NCBI GenBank assembly: GCA_035503715.1
Contig: DATJTE010000249.1
Location: 1-13,390, forward strand
Direction: 5' to 3'
From: OAS926 sp035503715
Lineage (GTDB): Bacteria; Pseudomonadota; Alphaproteobacteria; Rhizobiales; Rhizobiaceae
DNA: 13,390 bases
Each line of letters begins with the position of its first letter. Position 1 is the stretch's first letter. The notes under the pieces are model-generated. The model saw only the letters and a list, made by a program, of their open reading frames with translations, ran no database searches and was not told where the DNA came from. Positions 6,854 through 13,390 of this stretch are shown here, piece by piece. The translations under genes were made by a program, and so were the position numbers.

Positions 6854-7771
6854 TCAGCTAACTCGCAATCTGGGATCGAGCCATGCATTCAACACGTCGG
6901 CCGCGAAAGTGAAGACTATGTAGAACATCGAGAAAATCAGGATGAGCGCCTGGATGGTCGGCAGGTCGTTGCGAGAGATCGAGACCCAGGCGAGTTGACC
7001 GGCGCCCGGCAGCGCAAAGATGGACTCCACGATGATGGAGCCGCTCAGCATGAAGCCCATCTGCACGGCGGCCAGACTGACCACCGGGATCATGGCGTTG
7101 CGCAGGGCGTGCTTGAAGAGCACCTTGCGCGTGGGCAGACCCTTGGCGCGCGCGGTGCGGATATAGTCCGACGCCAGGACATCCAGCATGCCTGTGCGGG
7201 TCAACCGCATCAGTGCAGGGGTGGCAAAGTAGCCAAGCACGATCGTCGGAAGCACGAAGTTCTTCCAGCCGGAAACGCCTGAGGCTGGCAGCCAGCCGAG
7301 ATTGATCGAGAAGATGGTGATCAGGATGAGACCGAACCAGAAGCTGGGAATGGCCTGTCCAACCACCGAAATGAACAGAGCTACGCGATCGAACCAGGAA
7401 TTCGGTCGGGTCGCGGCGAGCACACCCATGGGGATCGCCAGCAGTATCGCGAATATGATCCCGAGAATTCCGAGCATCATCGTAATCGGCAGGCGATCCG
7501 ATACGAGTTCGGAAACGGGGCGATTGAAGAAACGGCTCGTGCCGAAGTCGCCGCGCGCGGCCCGGCTGAGCCAGTCGACATACTGAACGACGATGGGCCG
7601 GTCATACCCGTAATTGACGCGGATCGCCTCGATATCGGCTTCGGTGGCGGATTCGCCGGCAAGCGCGATCGCCGGATCGCCGGCGAGGTGGAGCAGCCCG
7701 AAGCTCACCGCCGAAACTGTGAGAGCCACGCAGGCCGCGAGCAGCAGCTTTCCCAGGACAAATTTCAGCAT
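6854..7771 (-). CDS. Peptide-type ABC transporter permease, DppB/OppB-like
   Basis: A 305-residue inner-membrane subunit of full family length. It opens with the characteristic first membrane segment followed by the GDPA motif (31-34), then the periplasmic block with RGDFGTS (73-79) and RLPIT (93-97). Further membrane segments follow, and the EAA-type coupling loop lies at about 203-225 (YIRTARAKGLPTRKVLFKHALRN). The protein closes with DPRLR. An AGGAAG nine bases upstream of the ATG is an acceptable ribosome site. It is separated from the binding-protein gene by 170 bases, so the membrane and ATPase genes may be expressed at a lower level than the binding protein, as is common for such importers. 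Confidence 0.95.
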   Translation of the reverse strand: MLKFVLGKLLLAACVALTVSAVSFGLLHLAGDPAIALAGESATEADIEAIRVNYGYDRPIVVQYVDWLSRAARGDFGTSRFFNRPVSELVSDRLPITMMLGILGIIFAILLAIPMGVLAATRPNSWFDRVALFISVVGQAIPSFWFGLILITIFSINLGWLPASGVSGWKNFVLPTIVLGYFATPALMRLTRTGMLDVLASDYIRTARAKGLPTRKVLFKHALRNAMIPVVSLAAVQMGFMLSGSIIVESIFALPGAGQLAWVSISRNDLPTIQALILIFSMFYIVFTFAADVLNAWLDPRLRVS

Positions 7772-7941
7772 CTATACCGTCTTCCTGTCAGATCAAGCCA
7801 CCGACGCGGCTAACCGCTGGGAAATGGACAGACCTGATCCCGGGCTTCGTGCGGCAGCGCCACCCGGCTGAGAGCTATTGCGCCATAAAGTGCCGGCGAG
7901 CCGCACAAGCATATGCGACGCACTCGATTGTCATTTTCCCC
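7772..7941 (-). other. Gap between binding-protein and permease genes, with a possible 19-codon mini-ORF
   Basis: No standard gene or clear terminator is seen. Straight after the binding-protein stop the sequence reads TAAGGGGAAAATGACAATC: a Shine-Dalgarno-like GGGG and an ATG (7934-7932) opening a 19-codon frame that closes at TAG (7877-7875). The predicted peptide (MTIECVAYACAARRHFMAQ) matches nothing I recognise. The ribosome-site region duplicates the one ahead of the binding-protein gene. Whether it is translated is unknown. Confidence 0.25.
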
Positions 7942-7946
7942 TTACT
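7926..7946 (-). repeat. Imperfect direct repeat, copy at the binding-protein stop codon
   Basis: On the plus strand GATTGTCATTTTCCCCTTACT (21 bases, printed here in two parts: GATTGTCATTTT and CCCCTTACT) matches GACTGTCATTCCCCTTACT at 9472-9490 with one substitution and a two-base gap. The two copies bracket the binding-protein gene in the same orientation. In this copy the repeat contains the stop codon TAA. Confidence 0.6.
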
Positions 7947-9471
7947 TCCAGGACATCTGGTAGAAGCGGATGTTCTCATCCAGCGTCGGCGTGAATGCCA
8001 ATTCCTGAGAGAGAACATAGTTGGTGTTGTAGGTGAACAGCGGCACCCAGTAAGCCTCGTCGGCTATGCGCTTGAATGCCTGCGAATACAGTTTCTTGCG
8101 CTCTTCCGGATCGGTGACCGTATCACCGGCCGTCACCAGTTCCATCACCTGCGGATCGCGCGCGCCGTCATCGCCGCCGCCGGCGAAGTAACGCGACGTG
8201 ACCGACGAAACGTCAGCGATCGAATTGAAAGCGTCGGTGAGGAAGGCGATCGGGACGCCGTCCTTGATACGCTTTTCACGCAGCGGAGCGTAGTTGATGT
8301 ACTCCAGATTGGCGGTGATCCCGACCTCCTGCAGCATGCCAAGCATGGCTTCGGCGTAATTGCGGTCGCGATAGGCATAGAAATCGATGGAGAAGCCGTT
8401 GGGATATCCTGCCTCGGCAAGCAGCGCCTTGGCTTTCTCCGGATCGTAGTCGTAGCCTGTCACGTCCTGCTCGCAGCCGAACTGCACCTTGACGCAGGCG
8501 CTGTCGATACGAGTGGAAGCGCCCTTGAGCAGCGCGCTCAGTAGCGCTTCGCGGTTGATCGCGTAGTTGAGAGCCTGACGCACCTTGAGGTTCTTCGTCG
8601 GGACGTCAGGGCTGGAGCGGCCCTCAGCGTCGAGTGCCAGGAACGCGATGCGCATGCTCTGCTCGTTGACGACATCGAAGCGGCCCTGAGCCTTGACCTG
8701 TTCTGCCTGATCGGCCGGCACCTGCCACAGGAAATCGAGCGAGTCGCTGAACATCTCGGCGAGTTGCGTGTTCACGTCCGGGATAAAGCGAATGACGACC
8801 TTGTCGATCTTGGCCGTGTTCTTGGGTCCGTCGAAGTAGTTCTCGTTACGCTTCAGCACGACTTCGCTGCCGCTGGAGACACTCTCGACCATGTATGGCC
8901 CGGTCCCGACTGGCTTGGCGCCCATGCCCTGCGGGCCAACCTCGGCGTAGTATTCGTTCGGGTAGATGACGACAGGCCCGGAGAGATATTCGAGCGCGGC
9001 GGGGAACGGCGATTTGAGGTTCAGGCGGACGGTGAACTTGTCGACCTTCTCGGCCGATTTCATCCAGCTGGTGTGCGCGGTGTTGATAACGCCGTTTGCA
9101 GGGTCGACAACGAAATTGACTGTGTAGACGACATCGTCCGCGTCGAATTCCTCGCCATTGTGGAAGGTGACGCCTTCCCGCAGCTTGAACTCGAGCGTCA
9201 GATCATCAACCCAGGTCCACGATGTGGCGAGGTTGCCGAGATATTCGCCCGACTCCGGGTCGCGATAGACCAGGCTGTCCCAGATGGATTCACCCATGAT
9301 CACGCCTTCGCGCGCAGTATTGAAATAGCGGTCGACGCTTTCGACTTCCTTGGAGAATGCGATACGCAGCGTGTCGTCGCTCTTGTCCGCCAGGGCCGCG
9401 CCCGGCAGCGCGACGAGCGCCGTTGAGATCCCCAATGCCGTGGCGATTGCCTTCAATCCGATGCGACCCAT
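7942..9471 (-). CDS. Periplasmic peptide/nickel-type substrate-binding protein (SBP_bac_5)
   Basis: The solute receptor of the importer, 509 residues from the ATG at 9471. A Sec signal peptide is clear: basic start MGRIGLK, hydrophobic core, and AALA before DK (cleavage about 28/29). No lipobox cysteine, so it should be a free periplasmic protein. Family features are TLRIAF after the signal, VTFHNGEEFDADDVVYT, VKLNL-like blocks, GTGPYMVE, and the C-terminal YDPEKAKALLAEAGYPNGF. The upstream ATG at 9480 lies only about one base from AGGGG (plus-strand 9482-9486), too close for normal initiation, whereas 9471 is about 10 bases away; I prefer 9471. A cysteine pair in DSACVKVQFGCEQD could form a disulfide. 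The ligand is probably a peptide or related compound, but the family also binds opines, nickel and haem. Confidence 0.94.
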   Translation of the reverse strand: MGRIGLKAIATALGISTALVALPGAALADKSDDTLRIAFSKEVESVDRYFNTAREGVIMGESIWDSLVYRDPESGEYLGNLATSWTWVDDLTLEFKLREGVTFHNGEEFDADDVVYTVNFVVDPANGVINTAHTSWMKSAEKVDKFTVRLNLKSPFPAALEYLSGPVVIYPNEYYAEVGPQGMGAKPVGTGPYMVESVSSGSEVVLKRNENYFDGPKNTAKIDKVVIRFIPDVNTQLAEMFSDSLDFLWQVPADQAEQVKAQGRFDVVNEQSMRIAFLALDAEGRSSPDVPTKNLKVRQALNYAINREALLSALLKGASTRIDSACVKVQFGCEQDVTGYDYDPEKAKALLAEAGYPNGFSIDFYAYRDRNYAEAMLGMLQEVGITANLEYINYAPLREKRIKDGVPIAFLTDAFNSIADVSSVTSRYFAGGGDDGARDPQVMELVTAGDTVTDPEERKKLYSQAFKRIADEAYWVPLFTYNTNYVLSQELAFTPTLDENIRFYQMSWK

Positions 9472-9490
9472 GACTGTCATTCCCCTTACT
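9472..9490 (-). repeat. Imperfect direct repeat, copy at the binding-protein ribosome site
   Basis: Plus-strand GACTGTCATTCCCCTTACT; see the partner at 7926-7946. This copy carries the ribosome-binding AGGGG (minus strand) and the first of two possible ATG starts of the binding-protein gene. Confidence 0.6.
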
Positions 9491-9493
9491 TAT

Positions 9494-9508
9494 GCGGCCT
9501 TCGGCCGC
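9494..9508 (-). promoter_or_regulatory. Stem-loop in the 5' leader of the binding-protein mRNA
   Basis: GCGGCC and GGCCGC pair perfectly (9494-9499 with 9503-9508) around three bases, just upstream of the ribosome site. It lacks a T-run, so it is not a terminator. It may stabilise the transcript or limit ribosome access. Confidence 0.45.
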
Positions 9509-9853
9509 TGCGTTGTTCCGGTGAGCCCGGCAATCCCGCGGAAACCATTTCCGTCAGGACCACATTCAATCTCACGCCGTCGAGGCGGCGTATTACGCAT
9601 TCAATTTTGTTTCCAGCCTGCCTCTTATTGAATGAATTTGTATCGGGTTGAGCCAGATTCGTTCAACCTTTTTGCGTTGTATTCGACACTTTGACGAATA
9701 AGGCGCAGCCAGTTGGGGAGATTATTCATTGTTTTCATTTGATTATTTTAGACACTCCGGGACGATTCGCCAATCGGTCAGCCAAAACAGACGGTCCTGC
9801 ATGGCTCATACTTTCGAATGGCTTCTCCAAATTGTGCATTCAATTTCATCGGA
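9509..9853 (-). promoter_or_regulatory. Control region ahead of the binding-protein gene: inverted repeats, CATTCAAT copies, candidate promoter
   Basis: No gene is seen in this AT-richer gap. It holds TATTCG-9-CGAATA (9680-9700), GGTTGA-11-TCAACC (9646-9668) and AAATTG-6-CAATTT (9829-9846). CATTCAAT occurs four times: plus strand at 9563, 9598 and 9837, and minus strand at 9627-9634. A minus-strand promoter candidate is TTGAAC (plus 9662-9667), an 18-base spacer, then TACAAA. Together these suggest a separately regulated promoter for the transporter genes, distinct from the peptidase genes upstream. The regulator is not in view. Confidence 0.45.
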
Positions 9854-11248
9854 TCACTCGTGCGACTCGACGCCCAATCCGAGAGTGGCGAGCAGTGCCG
9901 CACCGGTGCGAATGCCGTCATAGAAGCATGAGATCTTCAGGTTCTCGTTCGGCGCATGGTTGTGTTCGTCCGCATTGGCATAGGGCAATGTGAACGCAGG
10001 CACGCCGAGCACCTTCGTGAACACGTAACTGGGGTTGGTTCCGCCGGCCATCGGGATGAGCAGAGGCTCAACCCCGCGCGCGGCCACCACTGCACGTCGT
10101 ATCACCGCTGTGTAGGGCGACTCGACCGGCGTCCGCGACGGCAGCATGCCGTGGCGCCTGACCAGTTCCACGCCCGGCGCGTGGCGCTTCACGTGTGCCT
10201 CGACTCTGTCCAGCACCTGCTCGGGTGTCATGGCGTCCACCATGCGTATCTCGCATTTCGCGATCGCCTCTCCCGGTATGACCGACTTCGATCCTTCCCC
10301 GCCATAGCCGCCGTGAATGCCGGCGATGGTGAGGGTAGGGTGGAACATCAGACGATCGAAGAATGGACGTGCCTTTGGCTCATCGAACTCGGAAATGCCG
10401 AGGTCCGCCATGTAGGCATCCATATCGAGCGGGAGCCCGGCGGCGGATTCCCTTGCCGCTGCCGTCGGTGGAACGACCGGATCGTGCAGGCCCTCGATCG
10501 TGATGAGCCCTTCGGGCGTCTTCATCGAAGCAAGCAGGTGAACCAGCTTCCACAGCGGGTTGGGCACGACACCGCCGTAGATGCCGGAATGGGTGTCGCG
10601 ATTGGCGCCGCGCGCAACAAGGTCGAAGGGAACGATGCCACGGACACCGAGGATGATGGTCGGAAGCCCGGACTCATGCAGCGGGCCGTCGGCCGCGACC
10701 ATGAAATCCACCTTCAGCTTCTCGATGTTGTCGCGGATGAAACCGGCGAGACTCGGGCTGCCGATCTCCTCCTCACCTTCGAGGAGAACGACGACGTTGC
10801 AAGGCAGCGTGCCATGAACCGCCAGATGGGACTCGAGCGCCAGTATCTGCGCGAAATGCTGGCCCTTGCTGTCACCGATGCCGCGCGCATAGATCCTTCC
10901 ATCCCGTATCGTCGGCTCAAAAGGCGGGCTGACCCATTCCGCCAGCGGGTCCGGCGGCTGCACATCATAATGGCCATACAGCATGACCGTCGGCTTAGCC
11001 GGGTCGATCTCGTAGCGGCCGAGCACGACCGGATGCCCGGTCGTCTCGATGATCTCGGAGCTCATTCCCAGTTTGGCAAGCATGTCGACCAGCATGCCCG
11101 CCACTTCCCGCATGCCGATGTTCTGGGCGCTGATGCTAGGGTGGCGGACATAATCCAGAAGCCGATCGAGAAACGGCTGGCGATTGGCGTCGATGTGGGC
11201 GAACACCGGATCGAGCCCGAGGATGGCAGATGACGTTTGCGATGTCAT
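9854..11248 (-). CDS. M20-family metallopeptidase (dipeptidase/deacylase type)
   Basis: A 464-residue cytoplasmic zinc enzyme of the M20 group (CNDP/PepV/ArgE/DapE relatives), which hydrolyses dipeptides or N-acyl amino acids. Expected metal and catalytic residues are all visible: His93 and Asp95 in YGHYDVQP, bridging Asp126 in RGIGDSKGQ, the Glu run 159-161 in EGEEEIGS, Asp187 in VAADGP, and His431 in HNHAPNE. HSG at 220-222 marks the inserted dimerisation domain (HSGIYGGVVPNP). The ATG at 11248 has AAGGGA eight bases upstream (plus strand 11257-11262); an open extension to 11323 begins with atypical residues and covers an intergenic hairpin, so I reject it. The length fits the CNDP-like dipeptidases better than ArgE (about 380). 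It lies between the M24 gene and the transporter, which suggests it cleaves the imported substrate. Confidence 0.95.
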   Translation of the reverse strand: MTSQTSSAILGLDPVFAHIDANRQPFLDRLLDYVRHPSISAQNIGMREVAGMLVDMLAKLGMSSEIIETTGHPVVLGRYEIDPAKPTVMLYGHYDVQPPDPLAEWVSPPFEPTIRDGRIYARGIGDSKGQHFAQILALESHLAVHGTLPCNVVVLLEGEEEIGSPSLAGFIRDNIEKLKVDFMVAADGPLHESGLPTIILGVRGIVPFDLVARGANRDTHSGIYGGVVPNPLWKLVHLLASMKTPEGLITIEGLHDPVVPPTAAARESAAGLPLDMDAYMADLGISEFDEPKARPFFDRLMFHPTLTIAGIHGGYGGEGSKSVIPGEAIAKCEIRMVDAMTPEQVLDRVEAHVKRHAPGVELVRRHGMLPSRTPVESPYTAVIRRAVVAARGVEPLLIPMAGGTNPSYVFTKVLGVPAFTLPYANADEHNHAPNENLKISCFYDGIRTGAALLATLGLGVESHE

Positions 11249-11284
11249 TTCGTAGTTCCCTTCGCGCTGCACCACATCTGAACG

Positions 11285-11319
11285 CGAACGCTTACCGGCC
11301 TTGCGCCGGAAAGCGTTCG
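11285..11319 (-). promoter_or_regulatory. Strong intercistronic hairpin between the M24 and M20 genes
   Basis: CGAACGCTT (11285-11293) pairs with AAGCGTTCG (11311-11319). After one A-A mismatch, CCGGC (11295-11299) pairs with GCCGG (11305-11309) around the loop CTTGC. This gives 14 base pairs, starting eight bases after the M24 stop. No T-run follows on the minus strand, so an intrinsic terminator is unlikely. A processing or mRNA-stabilising element, or a protein-binding site, is more plausible. Confidence 0.75.
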
Positions 11320-11326
11320 ACACCGA

Positions 11327-12487
11327 TCATGCCGGGACGATCAGTTCGCGCGGACAGCCTTCGGTCCAGAACTCCACTCCGTCTTCCTTGACCAGGTAGG
11401 TCTCCTCGGTGTGGTGGCGGCAGCCATCATGGTAATAGCTGTATTCGAGGCACACGACCGTATCCGGCTCCAGCACGGTACGGTTGACCTGGTTCATGCG
11501 CGGCTGCTCGTGTGCGCCGAGCCCGATTCCGTGCCCGACGAACTCGCGCGGGAAATTCGGCAGATACTTGTCGATCATGGCGTAGCCACGGTCGAAGATC
11601 TCGCCGCCGGTCATGCCCGGCCGGAGGCTGTGGCCGAGTTCCATCTGCACCTCGTTGAGGCGCTTCCAGATCTCCTGGTGACGATCGCTCGTCTCACCTA
11701 CGAAGTAGGAACGCACGAAGTCGGCGCCATAACCGTAATAGAGCGCACCCATGTCGACCTTGACGAAGTCGCCGCGGCGAATCTTGTGCCCGACCGGAAA
11801 CGGCGCGTGCGCTGCGTAGGAAGTCAGCGGGCCGCAGCCGATGTTGATGAACTTCACGCCATGAGCGCCATTGTCCATCATGTTGTTGCTGGTGAGCCGC
11901 AGCAGCTCGAAGTCATCCACGCCGATCTTGATCACATCGCGGAACGCGGCATGCGCGATGACCGTGATGTCGGTCGCCTTCTTCAGGCGCCGGATCTCCT
12001 CCGGCGTCTTCACCATGCGTACCAGTTCCATCATCTGTTCGACGTCGACGATGCGATTGCCGTCGAGCAGGTCCAGCAGCTTCGCCTTGAAGCCTGTCGG
12101 CTGGCTGTCGCCCTCAATGCCGACGACCATGTTCTTGACCTTGCGCTCGCTCAGGATGTCCTTCGCCGCCGCGAAGAAATCCACATAGAAGGTCGTGTCG
12201 ACATCGGTATGGAACTCGGCCATCGCATAGGCGCGCACGTCCTTGATCCAGGTGGAATCGATCGCCAGATGCAGATCGACCGCTGGCACGACGAAGGCGG
12301 GCGCCTTCGCCGGATCGCGGAAATAGAAGACGCAGAACGGCCGATAGGCGAGATGTCCGCCATTGTGAAAGAAGCCGGACACGTATTTCGAGTTTTCGCC
12401 CCCGCGCAGGATCAGCACGTCGATGTTCTGCTGGTCCATCGCAGCGCGCAGGCGCTCCTCATGGAAGAATTTGTTGTCCGGCCTCAT
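11327..12487 (-). CDS. M24-family metallopeptidase (Xaa-Pro peptidase/creatinase fold)
   Basis: A 386-residue cytoplasmic pita-bread enzyme. The N-terminal creatinase_N-like domain occupies about 1-155 and the catalytic domain about 160-386. The five metal ligands of active M24 peptidases are present: Asp245 and Asp256 (VDMG, ten residues, ADF), His319 (FVGHGIGLGAHE), Glu348 (CLEYS) and Glu361 (HTEETYLV). The additional active-site His228 lies in AAHAPF. True creatinase lacks these acidic ligands, so a metal-dependent peptidase is more likely, such as prolidase or aminopeptidase P. Some relatives open rings or cleave other amides (ectoine hydrolase), so the substrate stays open. The ATG at 12487 is chosen because GGAG lies eight bases upstream (plus 12496-12499) and the protein then starts at the family-like MRPDNKFFHEERL. 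An open extension to 12595 lacks support. Confidence 0.94.
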   Translation of the reverse strand: MRPDNKFFHEERLRAAMDQQNIDVLILRGGENSKYVSGFFHNGGHLAYRPFCVFYFRDPAKAPAFVVPAVDLHLAIDSTWIKDVRAYAMAEFHTDVDTTFYVDFFAAAKDILSERKVKNMVVGIEGDSQPTGFKAKLLDLLDGNRIVDVEQMMELVRMVKTPEEIRRLKKATDITVIAHAAFRDVIKIGVDDFELLRLTSNNMMDNGAHGVKFINIGCGPLTSYAAHAPFPVGHKIRRGDFVKVDMGALYYGYGADFVRSYFVGETSDRHQEIWKRLNEVQMELGHSLRPGMTGGEIFDRGYAMIDKYLPNFPREFVGHGIGLGAHEQPRMNQVNRTVLEPDTVVCLEYSYYHDGCRHHTEETYLVKEDGVEFWTEGCPRELIVPA

Positions 12488-12726
12488 TGGTCTGTCTCCG
12501 TCCTCTTGTCGGCGCCCATTTGACACGCGCGTAAAACTCATCTGACCGCTGCCCGGCGGAACCGGCACCTCTGTGTGCTCGCTGCCAAGCCGCACCTCAT
12601 GGACATCCGCCTGGCATCACCGTTTCGCTTCGGCCATTTCACCCTAAGATACAACCTGGCGCCAGTTTTTGCATGCAAATCTTCTCGACGGAAGTGGGCC
12701 AGATCAATTTTTGTAGGCAGACCGTG
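12488..12726 (-). promoter_or_regulatory. Gap between aminotransferase and M24 genes with twin perfect palindromes (12656-12679)
   Basis: No gene is seen. CTGGCGCCAG (12656-12665) is a perfect 10-base palindrome. Two bases later TTTGCATGCAAA (12668-12679) is a perfect 12-base palindrome. They lie about 170 bases ahead of the M24 start and look like operator half-sites for a dimeric repressor (GntR or LacI type is an inference). No convincing -35/-10 pair could be placed beside them, and no terminator follows the aminotransferase gene. Confidence 0.45.
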
Positions 12727-13389
12727 CTACGCAGCGCCTGTCACTCGGAATGTGTCGAGGGCGGCACCCAGGCCGCCGGGCCTGTGCGGCACGTTGGCCA
12801 AGCCAAGCGCAAGCTCCACGACGCCGAGGGCGCCGAGCAATGTCGGCGCGCTGCATTCGCCGAGATGCCCAATTCGGAATGCCTTGCCGGCGAGCTTGCT
12901 GAGACCGGAGCCGAGCGAGATGTTGTAATTATCCAATGCGACCGCGCGGAATCGGTCGGCATCATGCCCGTCAGGCATCATGATCGCCGTCAGGACTGGA
13001 GAATGGAGTGCGGGATCCTGGCAGACCGTTTCGAAACCCCATGCCTCGACTGCCGCCCGGGCGGCCCTTGCCAGCAGCCTGTGCCGCTCAAATACAGCGT
13101 CCAACCCTTCCTCGTTGAGCATCGCGATCGATTCGCGCAGGCCGTAGAGCAACGTCGTCGCCGGCGTATAGGGGAAGAAGCCGTCCTCGTTGAACTTGAT
13201 CATTTCCGCCCAATCCCAGTAGGAACGTGGGGTCGCATTGCGCTTCGAGGCAGCCAGCGCCTTCTGCGAAACCGCGGTAAAACCAAGGCCTGGCGGGAGC
13301 ATCAGCCCCTTTTGTGAGCAGCAGATCGCAACATCCACGCCCCAGTCGTCATGGTTGAATTCGACCGACCCGAGCGATGAGATCGTGTC
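12727..13389 (-). CDS. Class V aminotransferase, glyoxylate-type (5' part outside window)
   Basis: The C-terminal 220 residues of a PLP-dependent aminotransferase of the alanine/serine/aspartate-glyoxylate group; complete proteins are about 390-400 residues. The fragment opens DTISSLGS and contains CSQKGLMLPPGLGF. The spacing from that first Asp to the Lys in SQK (26 residues) equals that between the cofactor-ring Asp and the PLP Lys in human alanine-glyoxylate aminotransferase, so both catalytic residues appear intact. Also typical are FFPYTPATTLLYGLRE and FRIGHLG near the end. The frame runs to the TAG at 12727-12729. Such enzymes move an amino group from Ser, Ala or Asp to glyoxylate or pyruvate in the cytoplasm. 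It lies upstream of the M24 gene on the same strand with a 239-base gap, so co-regulation is plausible but unproved. Confidence 0.92.
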   Translation of the reverse strand, partial: DTISSLGSVEFNHDDWGVDVAICCSQKGLMLPPGLGFTAVSQKALAASKRNATPRSYWDWAEMIKFNEDGFFPYTPATTLLYGLRESIAMLNEEGLDAVFERHRLLARAARAAVEAWGFETVCQDPALHSPVLTAIMMPDGHDADRFRAVALDNYNISLGSGLSKLAGKAFRIGHLGECSAPTLLGALGVVELALGLANVPHRPGGLGAALDTFRVTGAA

Positions 13390-13390
13390 C

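Noticed and set aside
4262..6861. Long plus-strand open frames opposite the transporter genes (for example 4262-5110 and 5881-6861)
   Set aside because: They mirror the codon structure of well-supported minus-strand genes, show odd Arg/His/Asp-rich composition and contain no recognisable domain.
9646..9675. GGTTGA-11-TCAACC followed by TTTTT as a plus-strand terminator
   Set aside because: No plus-strand gene lies upstream and the stem is only six base pairs; kept as an inverted repeat instead.
11327..12487. M24 enzyme as ectoine hydrolase (EutD/DoeA)
   Set aside because: The N-terminal sequence does not resemble what I know of that family, and the usual ectoine partner genes are absent.
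9956..12523. Plus-strand open frames of 425 and 370 codons opposite the M20 and M24 genes
   Set aside because: Antisense shadows in GC-rich DNA; the minus-strand frames carry complete catalytic motifs.

Overview
The window looks like the chromosome of a GC-rich alphaproteobacterium, probably of the Hyphomicrobiales (rhizobia and relatives). This rests on codon use, leaderless-looking or weak Shine-Dalgarno starts on some genes, a KE-rich TolA-like protein of a type common in that order, and clustered ABC importers for sugars and peptides. The exact genus cannot be read from the sequence.

Layout. Positions 2-523 (+) hold the C-terminal part of a sugar-type ABC permease, followed by a GC-rich stem-loop. 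A tRNA-Gln(CUG) with a candidate promoter lies at 835-908. Positions 1075-3545 (+) hold a decayed three-gene unit: an aldehyde dehydrogenase pseudogene with at least eight reading-frame switches and a lost catalytic cysteine, an apparently intact DHDPS/NAL-family lyase (2395-3339), and a short-chain dehydrogenase remnant with most of its middle deleted. Stop and start codons overlap as TGATG at both junctions, so these three were once one translationally coupled operon. A charged coiled-coil TolA-like protein follows (3620-4261, +).

From 4325 to the right edge everything is on the minus strand and reads, in transcription order: a class V (alanine/serine/aspartate-glyoxylate type) aminotransferase cut by the window edge, an M24 metallopeptidase, an M20 metallopeptidase, a periplasmic peptide-type binding protein (SBP_bac_5), two DppB/DppC-type permeases, and one protein with two fused OppD/OppF-type ATPase halves. 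The simplest reading is an uptake-and-breakdown locus. A small peptide or amide-bonded compound is bound in the periplasm, imported by the ABC transporter, hydrolysed by the two cytoplasmic metallopeptidases, and one released amino compound may be transaminated. The substrate cannot be told from sequence.

Non-coding structure worth attention: a strong hairpin between the M24 and M20 genes (11285-11319), a 380-base control region ahead of the binding-protein gene with several inverted repeats and four copies of CATTCAAT, twin perfect palindromes between the aminotransferase and M24 genes (12656-12679), and near-identical 19-21 base direct repeats bracketing the binding-protein gene. I saw no CRISPR array, integrase, transposase, phage gene or clear novel defence system. 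The most unusual biology is the intact lyase gene kept between two dead partners, and the dense regulatory structure around the peptide locus.
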